Source of the DNA: Lachnospiraceae bacterium oral taxon 096
GTDB lineage: Bacteria; Bacillota; Clostridia; Lachnospirales; Lachnospiraceae
Length of the DNA stretch: 64,000 nucleotides
Direction: 5' to 3'
Assembly: GCA_018141845.1 (NCBI GenBank)
Contig: CP073340.1
Location: 1,079,001 to 1,143,000 of the forward strand
Each line of letters begins with the position of its first letter. Position 1 is the first letter of the stretch. Made by a program: the position numbers and the translations under genes. A model generated the notes under the pieces. The model searched no databases. It had not been told where the DNA came from and saw nothing but the letters and a program-made list of their open reading frames with translations. Shown here piece after piece: positions 1 to 7,346 of the stretch.

Positions 1-1
1 A

Positions 2-976
2 TTAATGAAAGAGCAATCAGATTTATTGCCACTGGTAGAGGCCTATAAGGCCTATAAGGAGGCAAAGCAAAGTCAGGAAGATGCCCTTTCTATGCTGGAT
101 ACCGAGAGCGATGAAGAAATTCGCGAGATGGCAAAGGAAGAACTTGCCGAGGGAAAGAAAAAAGAGGCAGAGCTTGAACAAGAATTAAAGATTTTATTAT
201 TACCAAAGGATCCAAATGATGACAAGAATATTATGTTGGAGATTCGTGCAGGTGCAGGTGGAGATGAAGCGGCTCTTTTTGCAGCTGAACTCTATCGCAT
301 GTATGTGCACTATGCAGAGAGTCAGAATTGGAAAGTAGAAATGATCAATGTCAATGAAAATGGTATCGGTGGATTTAAGGAAGTTGTGGCCATGGTTACA
401 GGTAAAGGAGCCTATTCAAAGATGAAGTATGAGTCGGGCGTACACCGTGTACAGCGTGTGCCAGAGACAGAGTCTGGCGGAAGAATTCATACCTCCACGG
501 CATCCGTTGCCGTTATGCCAGAGGCGGAGGAAGTGGATGTACAGATTGATATGAATGATATCCGCATTGATGTTATGCGTGCTTCAGGAAATGGTGGACA
601 GTGTGTCAACACGACAGATTCTGCAGTGCGACTGACACATTATCCAACAGGAATTGTCATCTATTCTCAGACAGAAAAGAGTCAGCTCCAAAATAAGGAA
701 AAGGCATTTGCACTTCTTCGCTCAAAGTTATATGAGATTGAGCTTGAGAAAAAGCAAAGTGCAGAGTCTGCTGAGCGAAAGAGTCAGATTGGTACAGGAG
801 ACCGCTCAGAAAAGATTCGAACTTATAATTTCCCACAAGGACGTGTGACGGATCATCGAATTAATTTGACTTTATATAAACTTGACAAGATTATGAATGG
901 AGATATTCAAGAGATTATCGATGCATGTATTGCTGCAGATCAGGCGGCAAAGCTGGCTAAGCTCAATGAACAATAG
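2..976 (+). CDS. prfA: Peptide chain release factor 1 (5' end outside window)
   Basis: Class I release factor that recognises UAA and UAG and triggers peptidyl-tRNA hydrolysis on the ribosome. The reading frame is open from the first bases of the window and the first visible Met, at base 5, is internal: the family is normally about 355 residues and about 324 are present, so some 30 N-terminal residues lie upstream. The peptidyl-transferase motif GGQ is encoded at 593-601, inside the characteristic stretch [17 protein letters not shown], followed by the THYPTG segment. The C-terminal part is complete and ends with TAG. No terminator follows; the next gene has its own promoter 18 bases downstream. 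Identification is secure. Confidence 0.97.
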   Translation, partial: LMKEQSDLLPLVEAYKAYKEAKQSQEDALSMLDTESDEEIREMAKEELAEGKKKEAELEQELKILLLPKDPNDDKNIMLEIRAGAGGDEAALFAAELYRMYVHYAESQNWKVEMINVNENGIGGFKEVVAMVTGKGAYSKMKYESGVHRVQRVPETESGGRIHTSTASVAVMPEAEEVDVQIDMNDIRIDVMRASGNGGQCVNTTDSAVRLTHYPTGIVIYSQTEKSQLQNKEKAFALLRSKLYEIELEKKQSAESAERKSQIGTGDRSEKIRTYNFPQGRVTDHRINLTLYKLDKIMNGDIQEIIDACIAADQAAKLAKLNEQ

Positions 977-993
977 GCAATGATGTCGCAGGA

Positions 994-1022
994 TTGCAAT
1001 TTATTTTTCTTGGGCGTATAAT
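994..1022 (+). promoter_or_regulatory. Sigma-A type promoter of ilvE
   Basis: TTGCAA at 994-999, a 17-base spacer and a perfect TATAAT at 1017-1022, about 34 bases before the ilvE start. Spacing and hexamers fit a housekeeping promoter, so ilvE is probably transcribed independently of prfA. Confidence 0.75.
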
Positions 1023-1055
1023 ATTTCGTAGTCAAAGGAAAGGAATCATCATCAA

Positions 1056-2081
1056 ATGGAGAAGAAAGATTTAGATTGGGGAAATTTGGGATTTGGTTAT
1101 ATGACAACAGACAAGCGCTATGTTTCTAATTTTAAGGATGGTGCTTGGGACAATGGATCGCTGACAGAGGATGCCAACATTGTGCTCAATGAGTGTGCAG
1201 GTATCCTGCAGTATTGCCAGGAATGTTTTGAGGGGTTAAAGGCCTATACCACAAAGGATGGTCATATTGTGACCTTTCGCCCAGACTTAAATGCACAGAG
1301 AATGATGGATACGGCAGTGCGCTTAGAGATGCCCGCATTTCCAAAGGAGAGATTTTTAGATGCCATTGACCAGGTGGTCAAGGCCAATGCAGCGTGGGTG
1401 CCACCTTTTGGCAGTGGTGCAACATTGTATTTGCGTCCATATATGTTTGCTTCATCACCAGTAATCGGAGTGAAGCCAGCACAGGAATATCAATTTAGAG
1501 TATTTGCTACACCAGTGGGACCTTACTTTAAGGGTGGTGCAAAGCCAATTACTCTTTGTGTGAGCGATTTTGATCGAGCAGCACCACATGGAACAGGCAA
1601 CATTAAGGCGGGATTAAACTATGCAATGAGCTTACATCCATTGATGGAGGCACATCGCAATGGCTTTGATGAGAATTTATATCTTGATTCAGCGACAAGG
1701 ACATTTGTCGAGGAAACGGGCGGTGCCAACTTTATCTTTATCACGAAGGACAATGAGTTTGTCACACCACTTTCTGATTCCATTTTGCCATCCATCACTA
1801 GAAGATCATTGATGTATGTGGCTGAGCACTACCTTGGCTTGAAGGTGACACAGAGAAAGGTAAGATTTGATGAGGTCGCTGACTTTGCAGAGGCTGGTCT
1901 TTGTGGAACAGCAGCTGTGATTTCTCCAATTGGAAAGATTGTCGATCATGGCAAGGAGATCCTGATTCCAAGCGGTATGGAGCAGATGGGACCAACAACA
2001 AAGAAATTATATGATACATTGACTGGTATCCAGATGGGTGAAATCGAAGCACCAGAAGGATGGATTCGAAAGATTCTGTAG
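1056..2081 (+). CDS. ilvE: Branched-chain amino acid aminotransferase
   Basis: Class IV PLP-dependent transaminase that interconverts Leu, Ile and Val with their 2-oxo acids using 2-oxoglutarate/glutamate; cytosolic. It has 341 residues, the usual length of the long bacterial IlvE type. The PLP-binding lysine is K184 in GTGNIKAGLNYA, and the EETGGANFIFI segment after it is typical of fold type IV enzymes. A purine-rich ribosome-binding site (AAAGGAAAGGA) lies upstream of the ATG. It stands alone between its own promoter and a downstream terminator. No leader peptide or T-box was recognised in the short upstream region. Confidence 0.95.
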   Translation: MEKKDLDWGNLGFGYMTTDKRYVSNFKDGAWDNGSLTEDANIVLNECAGILQYCQECFEGLKAYTTKDGHIVTFRPDLNAQRMMDTAVRLEMPAFPKERFLDAIDQVVKANAAWVPPFGSGATLYLRPYMFASSPVIGVKPAQEYQFRVFATPVGPYFKGGAKPITLCVSDFDRAAPHGTGNIKAGLNYAMSLHPLMEAHRNGFDENLYLDSATRTFVEETGGANFIFITKDNEFVTPLSDSILPSITRRSLMYVAEHYLGLKVTQRKVRFDEVADFAEAGLCGTAAVISPIGKIVDHGKEILIPSGMEQMGPTTKKLYDTLTGIQMGEIEAPEGWIRKIL

Positions 2082-2098
2082 TTGATGATTGATATGGA

Positions 2099-2127
2099 GG
2101 GCATGGTAAGATTACCATGTCCTTTTT
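2099..2127 (+). terminator. Rho-independent terminator of ilvE
   Basis: Arms 2099-2108 and 2113-2122 form a 10 bp stem (GGGCATGGTA with TACCATGTCC, one G-T pair) around a 4-base loop, followed by five T residues. Confidence 0.8.
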
Positions 2128-2271
2128 GTGTGAGAAAGCACAGAATGTTCTCAAGGTAGAAAAGTTACATTTTATGCTATTTAGTTACTTGCAATTGCTT
2201 ATCATACAATTTAGACTGCATTTCGTACTAATTTTACCGTCATTCGTGCTTTTTATTAGAGTTAAATAGAA

Positions 2272-2293
2272 ACTGTGCTATACTTAGCACAGT
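2272..2293. other. Perfect 9 bp inverted repeat in intergenic DNA
   Basis: ACTGTGCTA, four bases, then TAGCACAGT. It lies in the 670-base gap between ilvE and the amino acid transporter, about 80 bases before the tandem repeats. No T-run follows, so it is not an obvious terminator. It could be an operator or part of a small RNA; nothing in the sequence decides this. Confidence 0.5.
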
Positions 2294-2371
2294 CAGAGAA
2301 CAACGAATTCTACTGATGTAGGAATAACCAATAAATGAGTGATACGGGGAGGAATGTTAGAGTGATTTGCA

Positions 2372-2612
2372 ATGGAGGGTTAGAGCTTCAGAGCAAAAGT
2401 AAAAGTGATTTAGGAAGTGTTAAAGTGATATAGGAGAAGTTAGAGTGATGATTTTGTGATGGAGGGTTAGAGCTCCAGAGCAAAAGTAAGAGTGATTTAG
2501 GAAGCGTTAAAGTGGTATAGGAGAAGTTAGAGTGATGATTTTGTGATGGAGGGTTAGAGCTCCAAATCAAAAGTAAGAGTGATTTAGGAAATGTTAAGTG
2601 ATATAGGAGAAT
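2372..2612. repeat. Tandem repeat, nearly three copies of an 87 bp unit
   Basis: Units start at 2372, 2459 and 2546 (each with ATGGAGGGTTAGAGCT), an exact 87-base period; the third copy is incomplete and diverges after about 2600. Copies differ by only a few substitutions and a small indel. Each unit contains shorter internal echoes of the form GTTA(G/A)AGTGAT. Because 87 is a multiple of three, the opposite strand shows an open frame of repeated peptide, but it has no ribosome-binding site and I do not regard it as a gene. The rest of the gap 2082-2752 holds only the hairpins and promoter listed separately. Confidence 0.9.
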
Positions 2613-2626
2613 GTGGTATAGGGATG

Positions 2627-2669
2627 ATAAGAGCTGTTTGCTAAAAGGTAAACAGCTCTTATTATTTTT
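2627..2669 (+). terminator. Strong intrinsic terminator after the tandem repeats
   Basis: A perfect 13 bp stem (ATAAGAGCTGTTT with AAACAGCTCTTAT) around a 10-base loop, followed by TATTTTT. It lies downstream of the 87 bp repeats and upstream of the transporter promoter, so it would end a transcript crossing the repeat region. Confidence 0.8.
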
Positions 2670-2686
2670 GTAAAAAAATATTTCTC

Positions 2687-2715
2687 TTTACAGAATTACT
2701 TTAGTATGTTAGCAT
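2687..2715 (+). promoter_or_regulatory. Probable promoter of the amino acid ABC transporter operon
   Basis: TTTACA at 2687-2692, 17 bases, TAGCAT at 2710-2715 (4 of 6 matches to TATAAT). It is placed just after a terminator and about 38 bases before the likely start codon at 2753. Confidence 0.5.
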
Positions 2716-2752
2716 AAAAAAGCTAAAGAAGGTGTAAATGGAGGAAGAAGTG

Positions 2753-3556
2753 ATGAAAAAGAGATATTATTTATTAGCTGCAGGAGTTTTGCTTGTGTCT
2801 GTGTTGACAGGTTGTGGTGCAAAGGACAAGACAGAGGCCAAGGGCACACAGGCTACAGGTGAGGTATTGACTGTTGGATTTGACCAAAATTTTCCACCAA
2901 TGGGATTTAAGGGGGATGATGGAAAGTATACTGGATTTGATTTAGAGCTTGCCGCAGAGACAGCAAAGCGATTAAATATGCAGGTGAAATATCAGCCAAT
3001 TGAGTGGGATGCGAAGGATATGGAATTGAATAGTGGAACCATTTCTTGCATCTGGAATGGCTTTACAATGACGGGCAGAGAAAATAACTATACTTGGTCA
3101 ATGCCATATATGAAAAACAAACAGGTGTATGTCGTCAAGGCTGACAGTGGCATCAATAGTGCTGCGGATTTAAATGGAAAAATTGTTGAAGTGCAGGCCG
3201 ATTCCTCAGCAGAGGCTGCACTCAAGGAACAGCCAGATACGGTGGCAAAGTTTTCAAAGTTTCAGACAACACCAGATTATAACACAGGATTTCAAGATTT
3301 AGAGATGGGATCAGTAGATGCCGTGGCTATGGATACAGTGGTGGCTAGCTATCAGCTCAAAAAGCGTAGTGACAATCAATTTAAAATTTTGGATGACACA
3401 ATTTCTAGCGAGGAATATGGCATTGGCTTTAAAAAGGGAAATGAAGAATTAAAGAACAAAGTTGATGGTGCACTCAAGGAAATGGCAGCGGATGGAACAA
3501 TGAAGAAAATTTCTGAGAAGTGGTTTGGCGAAGATGTCACCATTGTGGGCAAGTAG
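2753..3556 (+). CDS. Amino acid ABC transporter, substrate-binding lipoprotein
   Basis: Extracytoplasmic receptor of a polar-amino-acid ABC importer, tethered to the membrane by lipid. I chose the ATG at 2753 because GGAGGAAG lies 5 bases upstream; an ATG at 2738 lacks such a site. The N-terminus is a lipoprotein signal (KKRYYLLAAGVLLVSVLTGC) with the lipidated Cys at residue 21. The mature part is a family 3 solute-binding fold, with TVGFDQNFPPMGF at its start and EYGIGFKKGNEELKNKVDGA near its end. It is about 267 residues, normal for the family. The permease and ATPase follow in the same direction. The substrate cannot be read from the sequence; cystine, glutamine or arginine are all possible. 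Confidence 0.9.
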   Translation: MKKRYYLLAAGVLLVSVLTGCGAKDKTEAKGTQATGEVLTVGFDQNFPPMGFKGDDGKYTGFDLELAAETAKRLNMQVKYQPIEWDAKDMELNSGTISCIWNGFTMTGRENNYTWSMPYMKNKQVYVVKADSGINSAADLNGKIVEVQADSSAEAALKEQPDTVAKFSKFQTTPDYNTGFQDLEMGSVDAVAMDTVVASYQLKKRSDNQFKILDDTISSEEYGIGFKKGNEELKNKVDGALKEMAADGTMKKISEKWFGEDVTIVGK

Positions 3557-3562
3557 GACGAG

Positions 3563-4213
3563 ATGATGATTAAAGCAATGTTAGAACAATTGGTCAGTGG
3601 TATGGGGGTGAGCATACAAATTTTTGTAATTACTCTCGTGTTGTCCCTTCCACTTGGGCTGTTGATTGCACTGGGAAGAATGAGTAAGAATGTGATTCTC
3701 TCTTCCATTGTAAAAATTTATATTTCGATTATGCGAGGAACGCCATTGATGTTACAATTGATGGTAGTCTATTTTGGACCTTACTATCTGTTTGGAATTA
3801 AAGTCAGCAATGGCTATCGAATTTGGGCGGCACTGATTGGATTTACTGTCAATTATGCTGCGTATTTTGCAGAGATTTATCGAAGTGGTATTCAAGCTAT
3901 GCCATCAGGGCAATATGAGGCGGCAAAGTTATTGGGCTATTCAAAGAGCCAAACCTTTTTTGTCATTATTCTTCCACAGGTCATTAAAAAGATCCTACCA
4001 TCGGTGACCAATGAGGTCATCACCTTGGTAAAGGACACTTCTCTTGCCTTTACCATTAGTGTGGCCGAAATGTTTACAGCGGCAAAGGCAATGGCAAGTG
4101 CTCAGGCTAGTATGATGCCATTTGTGGCAGCAGCAATCTTTTATTATGTCTTTAATTTTATTGTGGCTTGGTTGATGGAATTTGTAGAGAAGAAATTGGA
4201 ATACTATAAGTAA
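3563..4213 (+). CDS. Amino acid ABC transporter, permease
   Basis: Inner-membrane channel subunit of the HisM/GlnP type, 216 residues with about five membrane segments. The cytoplasmic EAA loop that contacts the ATPase is visible as [20 protein letters not shown] at about residues 113-132, and [10 protein letters not shown] is the typical segment after the second helix. It begins 6 bases after the receptor gene and its stop overlaps the ATG at 4213, consistent with translational coupling. A second ATG sits directly after the first (3566) and could be used instead. Confidence 0.92.
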   Translation: MMIKAMLEQLVSGMGVSIQIFVITLVLSLPLGLLIALGRMSKNVILSSIVKIYISIMRGTPLMLQLMVVYFGPYYLFGIKVSNGYRIWAALIGFTVNYAAYFAEIYRSGIQAMPSGQYEAAKLLGYSKSQTFFVIILPQVIKKILPSVTNEVITLVKDTSLAFTISVAEMFTAAKAMASAQASMMPFVAAAIFYYVFNFIVAWLMEFVEKKLEYYK

Positions 4214-4224
4214 TGGAGGGGACG

Positions 4225-4980
4225 ATGAATATATTGGATATGAATAATGTCAAGAAGTCCTTTGACGGTCTTGGCGTACTCAAGGATATCTCCTTGCATG
4301 TGGCTGAGGGAGAGATTGTCTCCATTATTGGACCATCGGGTTCAGGAAAGTCGACATTACTTCGCTGTGCCACATTGTTGGAGACTATGGATGATGGCAC
4401 ACTCACCTACCAAGGAGAGGATATTGCCACAAGTAAGGCAGGAAAAAGTGTATATGTTTCCAAATCAAAGATGCAAGAAATTCGTTCTTGTTTTGGCTTG
4501 GTATTTCAAAACTTTAATCTCTTTCCTCATTTTACTGTGTTAAAGAATATTATGGATGCACCGATTCGAGTACAAAAAAGAGAGAAAAAGCAAGTGGAGA
4601 AAGAAGCGAGAGAACTTCTTAAAAAAATGGGACTTGTGGAGAAGGCAGATGCCTATCCCTATCAGCTTTCGGGCGGGCAATGCCAGAGAGTGGCCATTGC
4701 CAGAGCATTGGCTCTCAATCCAAAGATTTTATTTTTTGATGAGCCGACATCTGCACTTGATCCAGAGCTCACAAAGGAAGTACTCAAAGTAATTAAATCA
4801 CTTTCCGATTTACATATTGCCATGGTGATTGTCACCCATGAGATGAGCTTTGCAAGAGAGGTTTCTGACCGAGTAATTTTTATGGCAGATGGATGGATTG
4901 TAGAAGAGGGAACACCAGACAAAGTATTTGCTTCAAACAATGAAAGAACAAAAAATTTCCTTGGTCAATATGGAAATTAG
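4225..4980 (+). CDS. Amino acid ABC transporter, ATP-binding subunit
   Basis: GlnQ/HisP-type ATPase powering uptake. Walker A is GPSGSGKST (residues 36-44), the signature is LSGGQ (148-152), Walker B is ILFFDE with the Asp at 172, and the switch His is in [11 protein letters not shown] chose ATG 4225, preceded by GGAGGGG five bases away; an earlier in-frame ATG at 4213 overlaps the permease stop. A short insertion between Walker A and the Q-loop (about residues 70-88) is common in clostridial members. The gene is last in the three-gene importer operon and is followed by an intrinsic terminator. Confidence 0.93.
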   Translation: MNILDMNNVKKSFDGLGVLKDISLHVAEGEIVSIIGPSGSGKSTLLRCATLLETMDDGTLTYQGEDIATSKAGKSVYVSKSKMQEIRSCFGLVFQNFNLFPHFTVLKNIMDAPIRVQKREKKQVEKEARELLKKMGLVEKADAYPYQLSGGQCQRVAIARALALNPKILFFDEPTSALDPELTKEVLKVIKSLSDLHIAMVIVTHEMSFAREVSDRVIFMADGWIVEEGTPDKVFASNNERTKNFLGQYGN

Positions 4981-4983
4981 TCG

Positions 4984-5016
4984 AGTCTCGGATGGCCTTG
5001 CTGTCTGAGACTTTTT
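4984..5016 (+). terminator. Intrinsic terminator between transporter and hydrolase genes
   Basis: AGTCTC pairs with GAGACT, extended inward by six more pairs (three G-T), loop CCTTG, then a T-run to 5016. The ribosome-binding site of the next gene starts at the very next base, so terminator and translation start are packed together and some read-through is likely. Confidence 0.65.
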
Positions 5017-5026
5017 GGAGGGAAAA

Positions 5027-5731
5027 ATGAAAGTTTATTTTATTCAACATAGCAGTTTTTTGGTAGAATTTGAGGAGTTTCACCTTTTGTTTGATTACTA
5101 TGGTGGAAAGCTTCCCAAGGTCATTGGTCAAAAGCCACTCTTTGTTTTTGCAAGCCATGTGCATGCAGATCACTATAATCCTGTGATTTTTCAGCTTGAT
5201 GGCAAAGAGACGACCTATATTTTATCCAATGATATTCCTGTAGAGCCAAAACAAAATATTCATCTTTTGGGGAAAAATCAAAGGGCAAGTTATACAACAC
5301 CAGCAGGAAAAATGGAGGTAGTTACCTATCCTTCTACGGATGAGGGCGTTGCTTTTATCATTGATGTGGCGGGCGTTAGGCTCTATTTTGCTGGGGATTT
5401 AAATTATTGGTATTGGGAAGGAGAGCCAAAGGAGTGGAATTTGGGGCAAGAACGGGACTATAGGGCAGCACTTGAACAGATTCATTCCCAAGTTGAAAGG
5501 GATAAAAAAGGAGTGGATATTGCCTTTGTTGTACTGGACAATCGCCAAGGTAGGCATTACAATTTAGGTATGGATGCTTTTATTGAGAAAGTAGGTGCAA
5601 AGTATATTTTTCCAATGCACCTCAATGGGAGTTTTTCATTAATTGATCGATATATTGATGGTGAGAAAGACAAGAAAAAGAGCATTGTGAGATTAGAAAA
5701 AGAAAATCAATGTGTGGAGGTTAGCATATGA
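5027..5731 (+). CDS. Metallo-beta-lactamase-fold hydrolase
   Basis: Cytosolic metal-dependent hydrolase of the UlaG-like branch of the metallo-beta-lactamase superfamily; 234 residues and no signal peptide. The metal site is HVHADH (H44, H46, D48, H49), with later ligands probably D in YFAGDLN and H in FPMHLNG. The start at 5027 has GGAGGG 4 bases upstream. Its stop overlaps the pyrC start (ATGA), so the two are translationally coupled. The sequence does not say whether it acts on a phosphate ester or a lactone. A pyrimidine-related role is suggested only by the pairing with pyrC. Confidence 0.85.
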   Translation: MKVYFIQHSSFLVEFEEFHLLFDYYGGKLPKVIGQKPLFVFASHVHADHYNPVIFQLDGKETTYILSNDIPVEPKQNIHLLGKNQRASYTTPAGKMEVVTYPSTDEGVAFIIDVAGVRLYFAGDLNYWYWEGEPKEWNLGQERDYRAALEQIHSQVERDKKGVDIAFVVLDNRQGRHYNLGMDAFIEKVGAKYIFPMHLNGSFSLIDRYIDGEKDKKKSIVRLEKENQCVEVSI

Positions 5732-7023
5732 TGATATTGAGAGGGGCTAGAATTATTGACCCATCTAGTCGAATCAATCAGGTGGGCGATATTCTGGTCA
5801 GTGAGGGAAAGATTATTAAGGTCGGAGAGGATTTGTTACTTGATGCACCACTGATTGCCCGTGCTAAGGGAGAAAAGTTAGAGACCATTGATTGCACTGG
5901 ACTGGTGGCAGCACCAGGATTTGTTGACACCCATGTTCACTTTAGAGATCCAGGGCTTACCTATAAGGAGGATATTCAATCGGGAGCACTGGCGGGGGCA
6001 GCAGGGGGATTTACTACAGTGATTATGATGGCCAATACAAAACCTGTGGTAGATAGTGAAGAGAGTGTGCTCTATGCCCAAAAAGAGGGAAGAAAAGCCC
6101 CAATTCGTGTCAAAACCTGCGCGACAATCACAAAGGGAATGATTGGCAAGGAATTGGTGGATATGAAGTTATTAAAGGATGCGGGAGCAGTTGGATTTAC
6201 AGATGATGGTCTGCCGATTATGGGAGAGGATTTAGTGAAAGAAGCCATGCATAATGGCAGGGTATTAAAGATGCCATTGTCTTTTCATGAAGAAGACCAT
6301 GCCTATATTACAGAGCCTGGAGTCAATGCAGGAGAAGTGGCAAAGAAGATGGGACTTACAGGGGCAGATCGCTTGGCTGAGTCAAGTATGGTGGAGAGAG
6401 ATTGTAAGTTGGCCAAAGATACGGGGGCGGCCATTGTTATTCAGCACATCAGTGCCAAGGAAAGTGTAGAATTTGTGAGGAAGGCAAAAAAGTCAGGGGC
6501 AAGGGTCTATGCTGAGGCGACACCACATCATTTTTCACTTACTGAAGAGGCTGTTCTTCAATATAAAACATTGGCAAAAATGAATCCACCGCTTCGAGAA
6601 GAAGCTGATCGCTTGGCCATTATTGAGGGGTTACAAGATGGCACCATTGATGTGATTGCCACTGACCATGCACCCCATTCCAAGGAAGAAAAAGATAGAG
6701 AGTTTGTCAAAGCACCAAGTGGAATTATTGGACTTGAGACAGCACTAAGTCTTGGAATTATGAATTTGGTTAAACCAGGGTATTTGAGTTTATCTCAATT
6801 GGTGGCGAGAATGTCCACAGAGCCAGCAAAGATCTATGATTTGGATGCAGGGACGCTAAAGGAAGATGCACCAGCAGACATTGTGCTCTTTGACCCAAAG
6901 AAGGAATGGACTTATGACAGAAGCTACAGTAAGTCAAGTAATTCCCCTTGGCTTCATCAGAAATTGAGGGGAAAAGTAGTGATGACCATCTGTGGTGGAA
7001 GAATTGTATATCGTGAAGAATAA
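5728..7023 (+). CDS. pyrC: Dihydroorotase
   Basis: Zinc amidohydrolase that cyclises N-carbamoyl-L-aspartate to dihydroorotate, the third step of pyrimidine synthesis. It has 431 residues, the length of the Bacillus-type class I enzyme. Metal ligands are visible as DTHVHFRDPG (H69, H71), the HEED segment, HISA and the catalytic TDHAPHS. GGAGG precedes the start by 6 bases; a second Met follows immediately (5731). It is coupled to the upstream hydrolase by a 4-base overlap and followed by a terminator. No other pyrimidine genes are in the window, and no PyrR attenuator was recognised. Confidence 0.95.
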   Translation: MMILRGARIIDPSSRINQVGDILVSEGKIIKVGEDLLLDAPLIARAKGEKLETIDCTGLVAAPGFVDTHVHFRDPGLTYKEDIQSGALAGAAGGFTTVIMMANTKPVVDSEESVLYAQKEGRKAPIRVKTCATITKGMIGKELVDMKLLKDAGAVGFTDDGLPIMGEDLVKEAMHNGRVLKMPLSFHEEDHAYITEPGVNAGEVAKKMGLTGADRLAESSMVERDCKLAKDTGAAIVIQHISAKESVEFVRKAKKSGARVYAEATPHHFSLTEEAVLQYKTLAKMNPPLREEADRLAIIEGLQDGTIDVIATDHAPHSKEEKDREFVKAPSGIIGLETALSLGIMNLVKPGYLSLSQLVARMSTEPAKIYDLDAGTLKEDAPADIVLFDPKKEWTYDRSYSKSSNSPWLHQKLRGKVVMTICGGRIVYREE

Positions 7024-7026
7024 GAA

Positions 7027-7055
7027 GGGGGAGCTTTTGCTCCCCTAGATTTTTT
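7027..7055 (+). terminator. Rho-independent terminator of pyrC
   Basis: GGGGAGC (7028-7034), loop TTTT, GCTCCCC (7039-7045), then TTTTTT from 7050. A second, weaker hairpin follows at 7077-7102: CAGCC and GGCTG around GCTC, extended by AAAAG and CTTTT across one mismatch. Confidence 0.85.
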
Positions 7056-7106
7056 ATATTTTTTTTGCACAACGAGAAAAGACAGCCGCTCGGCTGCCTT
7101 TTCCCT

Positions 7107-7136
7107 GTTAGAGTGATATAGGAGTGCATAATGCAC
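7107..7136. repeat. Dispersed copy of the 18 bp core of the 2.4 kb tandem repeat, with palindrome
   Basis: GTTAGAGTGATATAGGAG at 7107-7124 matches 17 of 18 bases of the tandem-repeat segment at 2419-2436. It runs straight into the palindrome GTGCATAATGCAC (7124-7136). The rest of this gap, 7137-7282, is AT-rich and I see no gene in it. Confidence 0.65.
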
Positions 7137-7282
7137 GTATGTAGTGAAAGATCAACGCAAGAAACTCTCAACTACAAGGAGCATTCTATCATAATAAAGT
7201 GGAGTTGGCAAGAGGTTTTTACAAAAAATAAAAAATAATTTACGAAATTTAAATACTGTTACATAAAAAAATAAAAAAGTAG

Positions 7283-7311
7283 TTGACAAAAGGATGGACT
7301 TCTGTTATAGT
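7283..7311 (+). promoter_or_regulatory. Sigma-A promoter of clpB
   Basis: A consensus TTGACA at 7283-7288, 17 bases, TATAGT at 7306-7311, 35 bases before the start codon. No CIRCE element (TTAGCACTC-N9-GAGTGCTAA) is visible between the promoter and the gene. Confidence 0.85.
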
Positions 7312-7346
7312 ACAAATATAACAAGTAGATAAACGGAGGTGAGTGA

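Noticed and set aside
2388..2570. Minus-strand open frame of repeated peptide
   Set aside because: It exists only because the tandem repeat period of 87 is a multiple of three; there is no ribosome-binding site or promoter.
2372..2612. CRISPR array
   Set aside because: The units are contiguous near-identical 87-base copies without unique spacers of constant length, and there are no cas genes.
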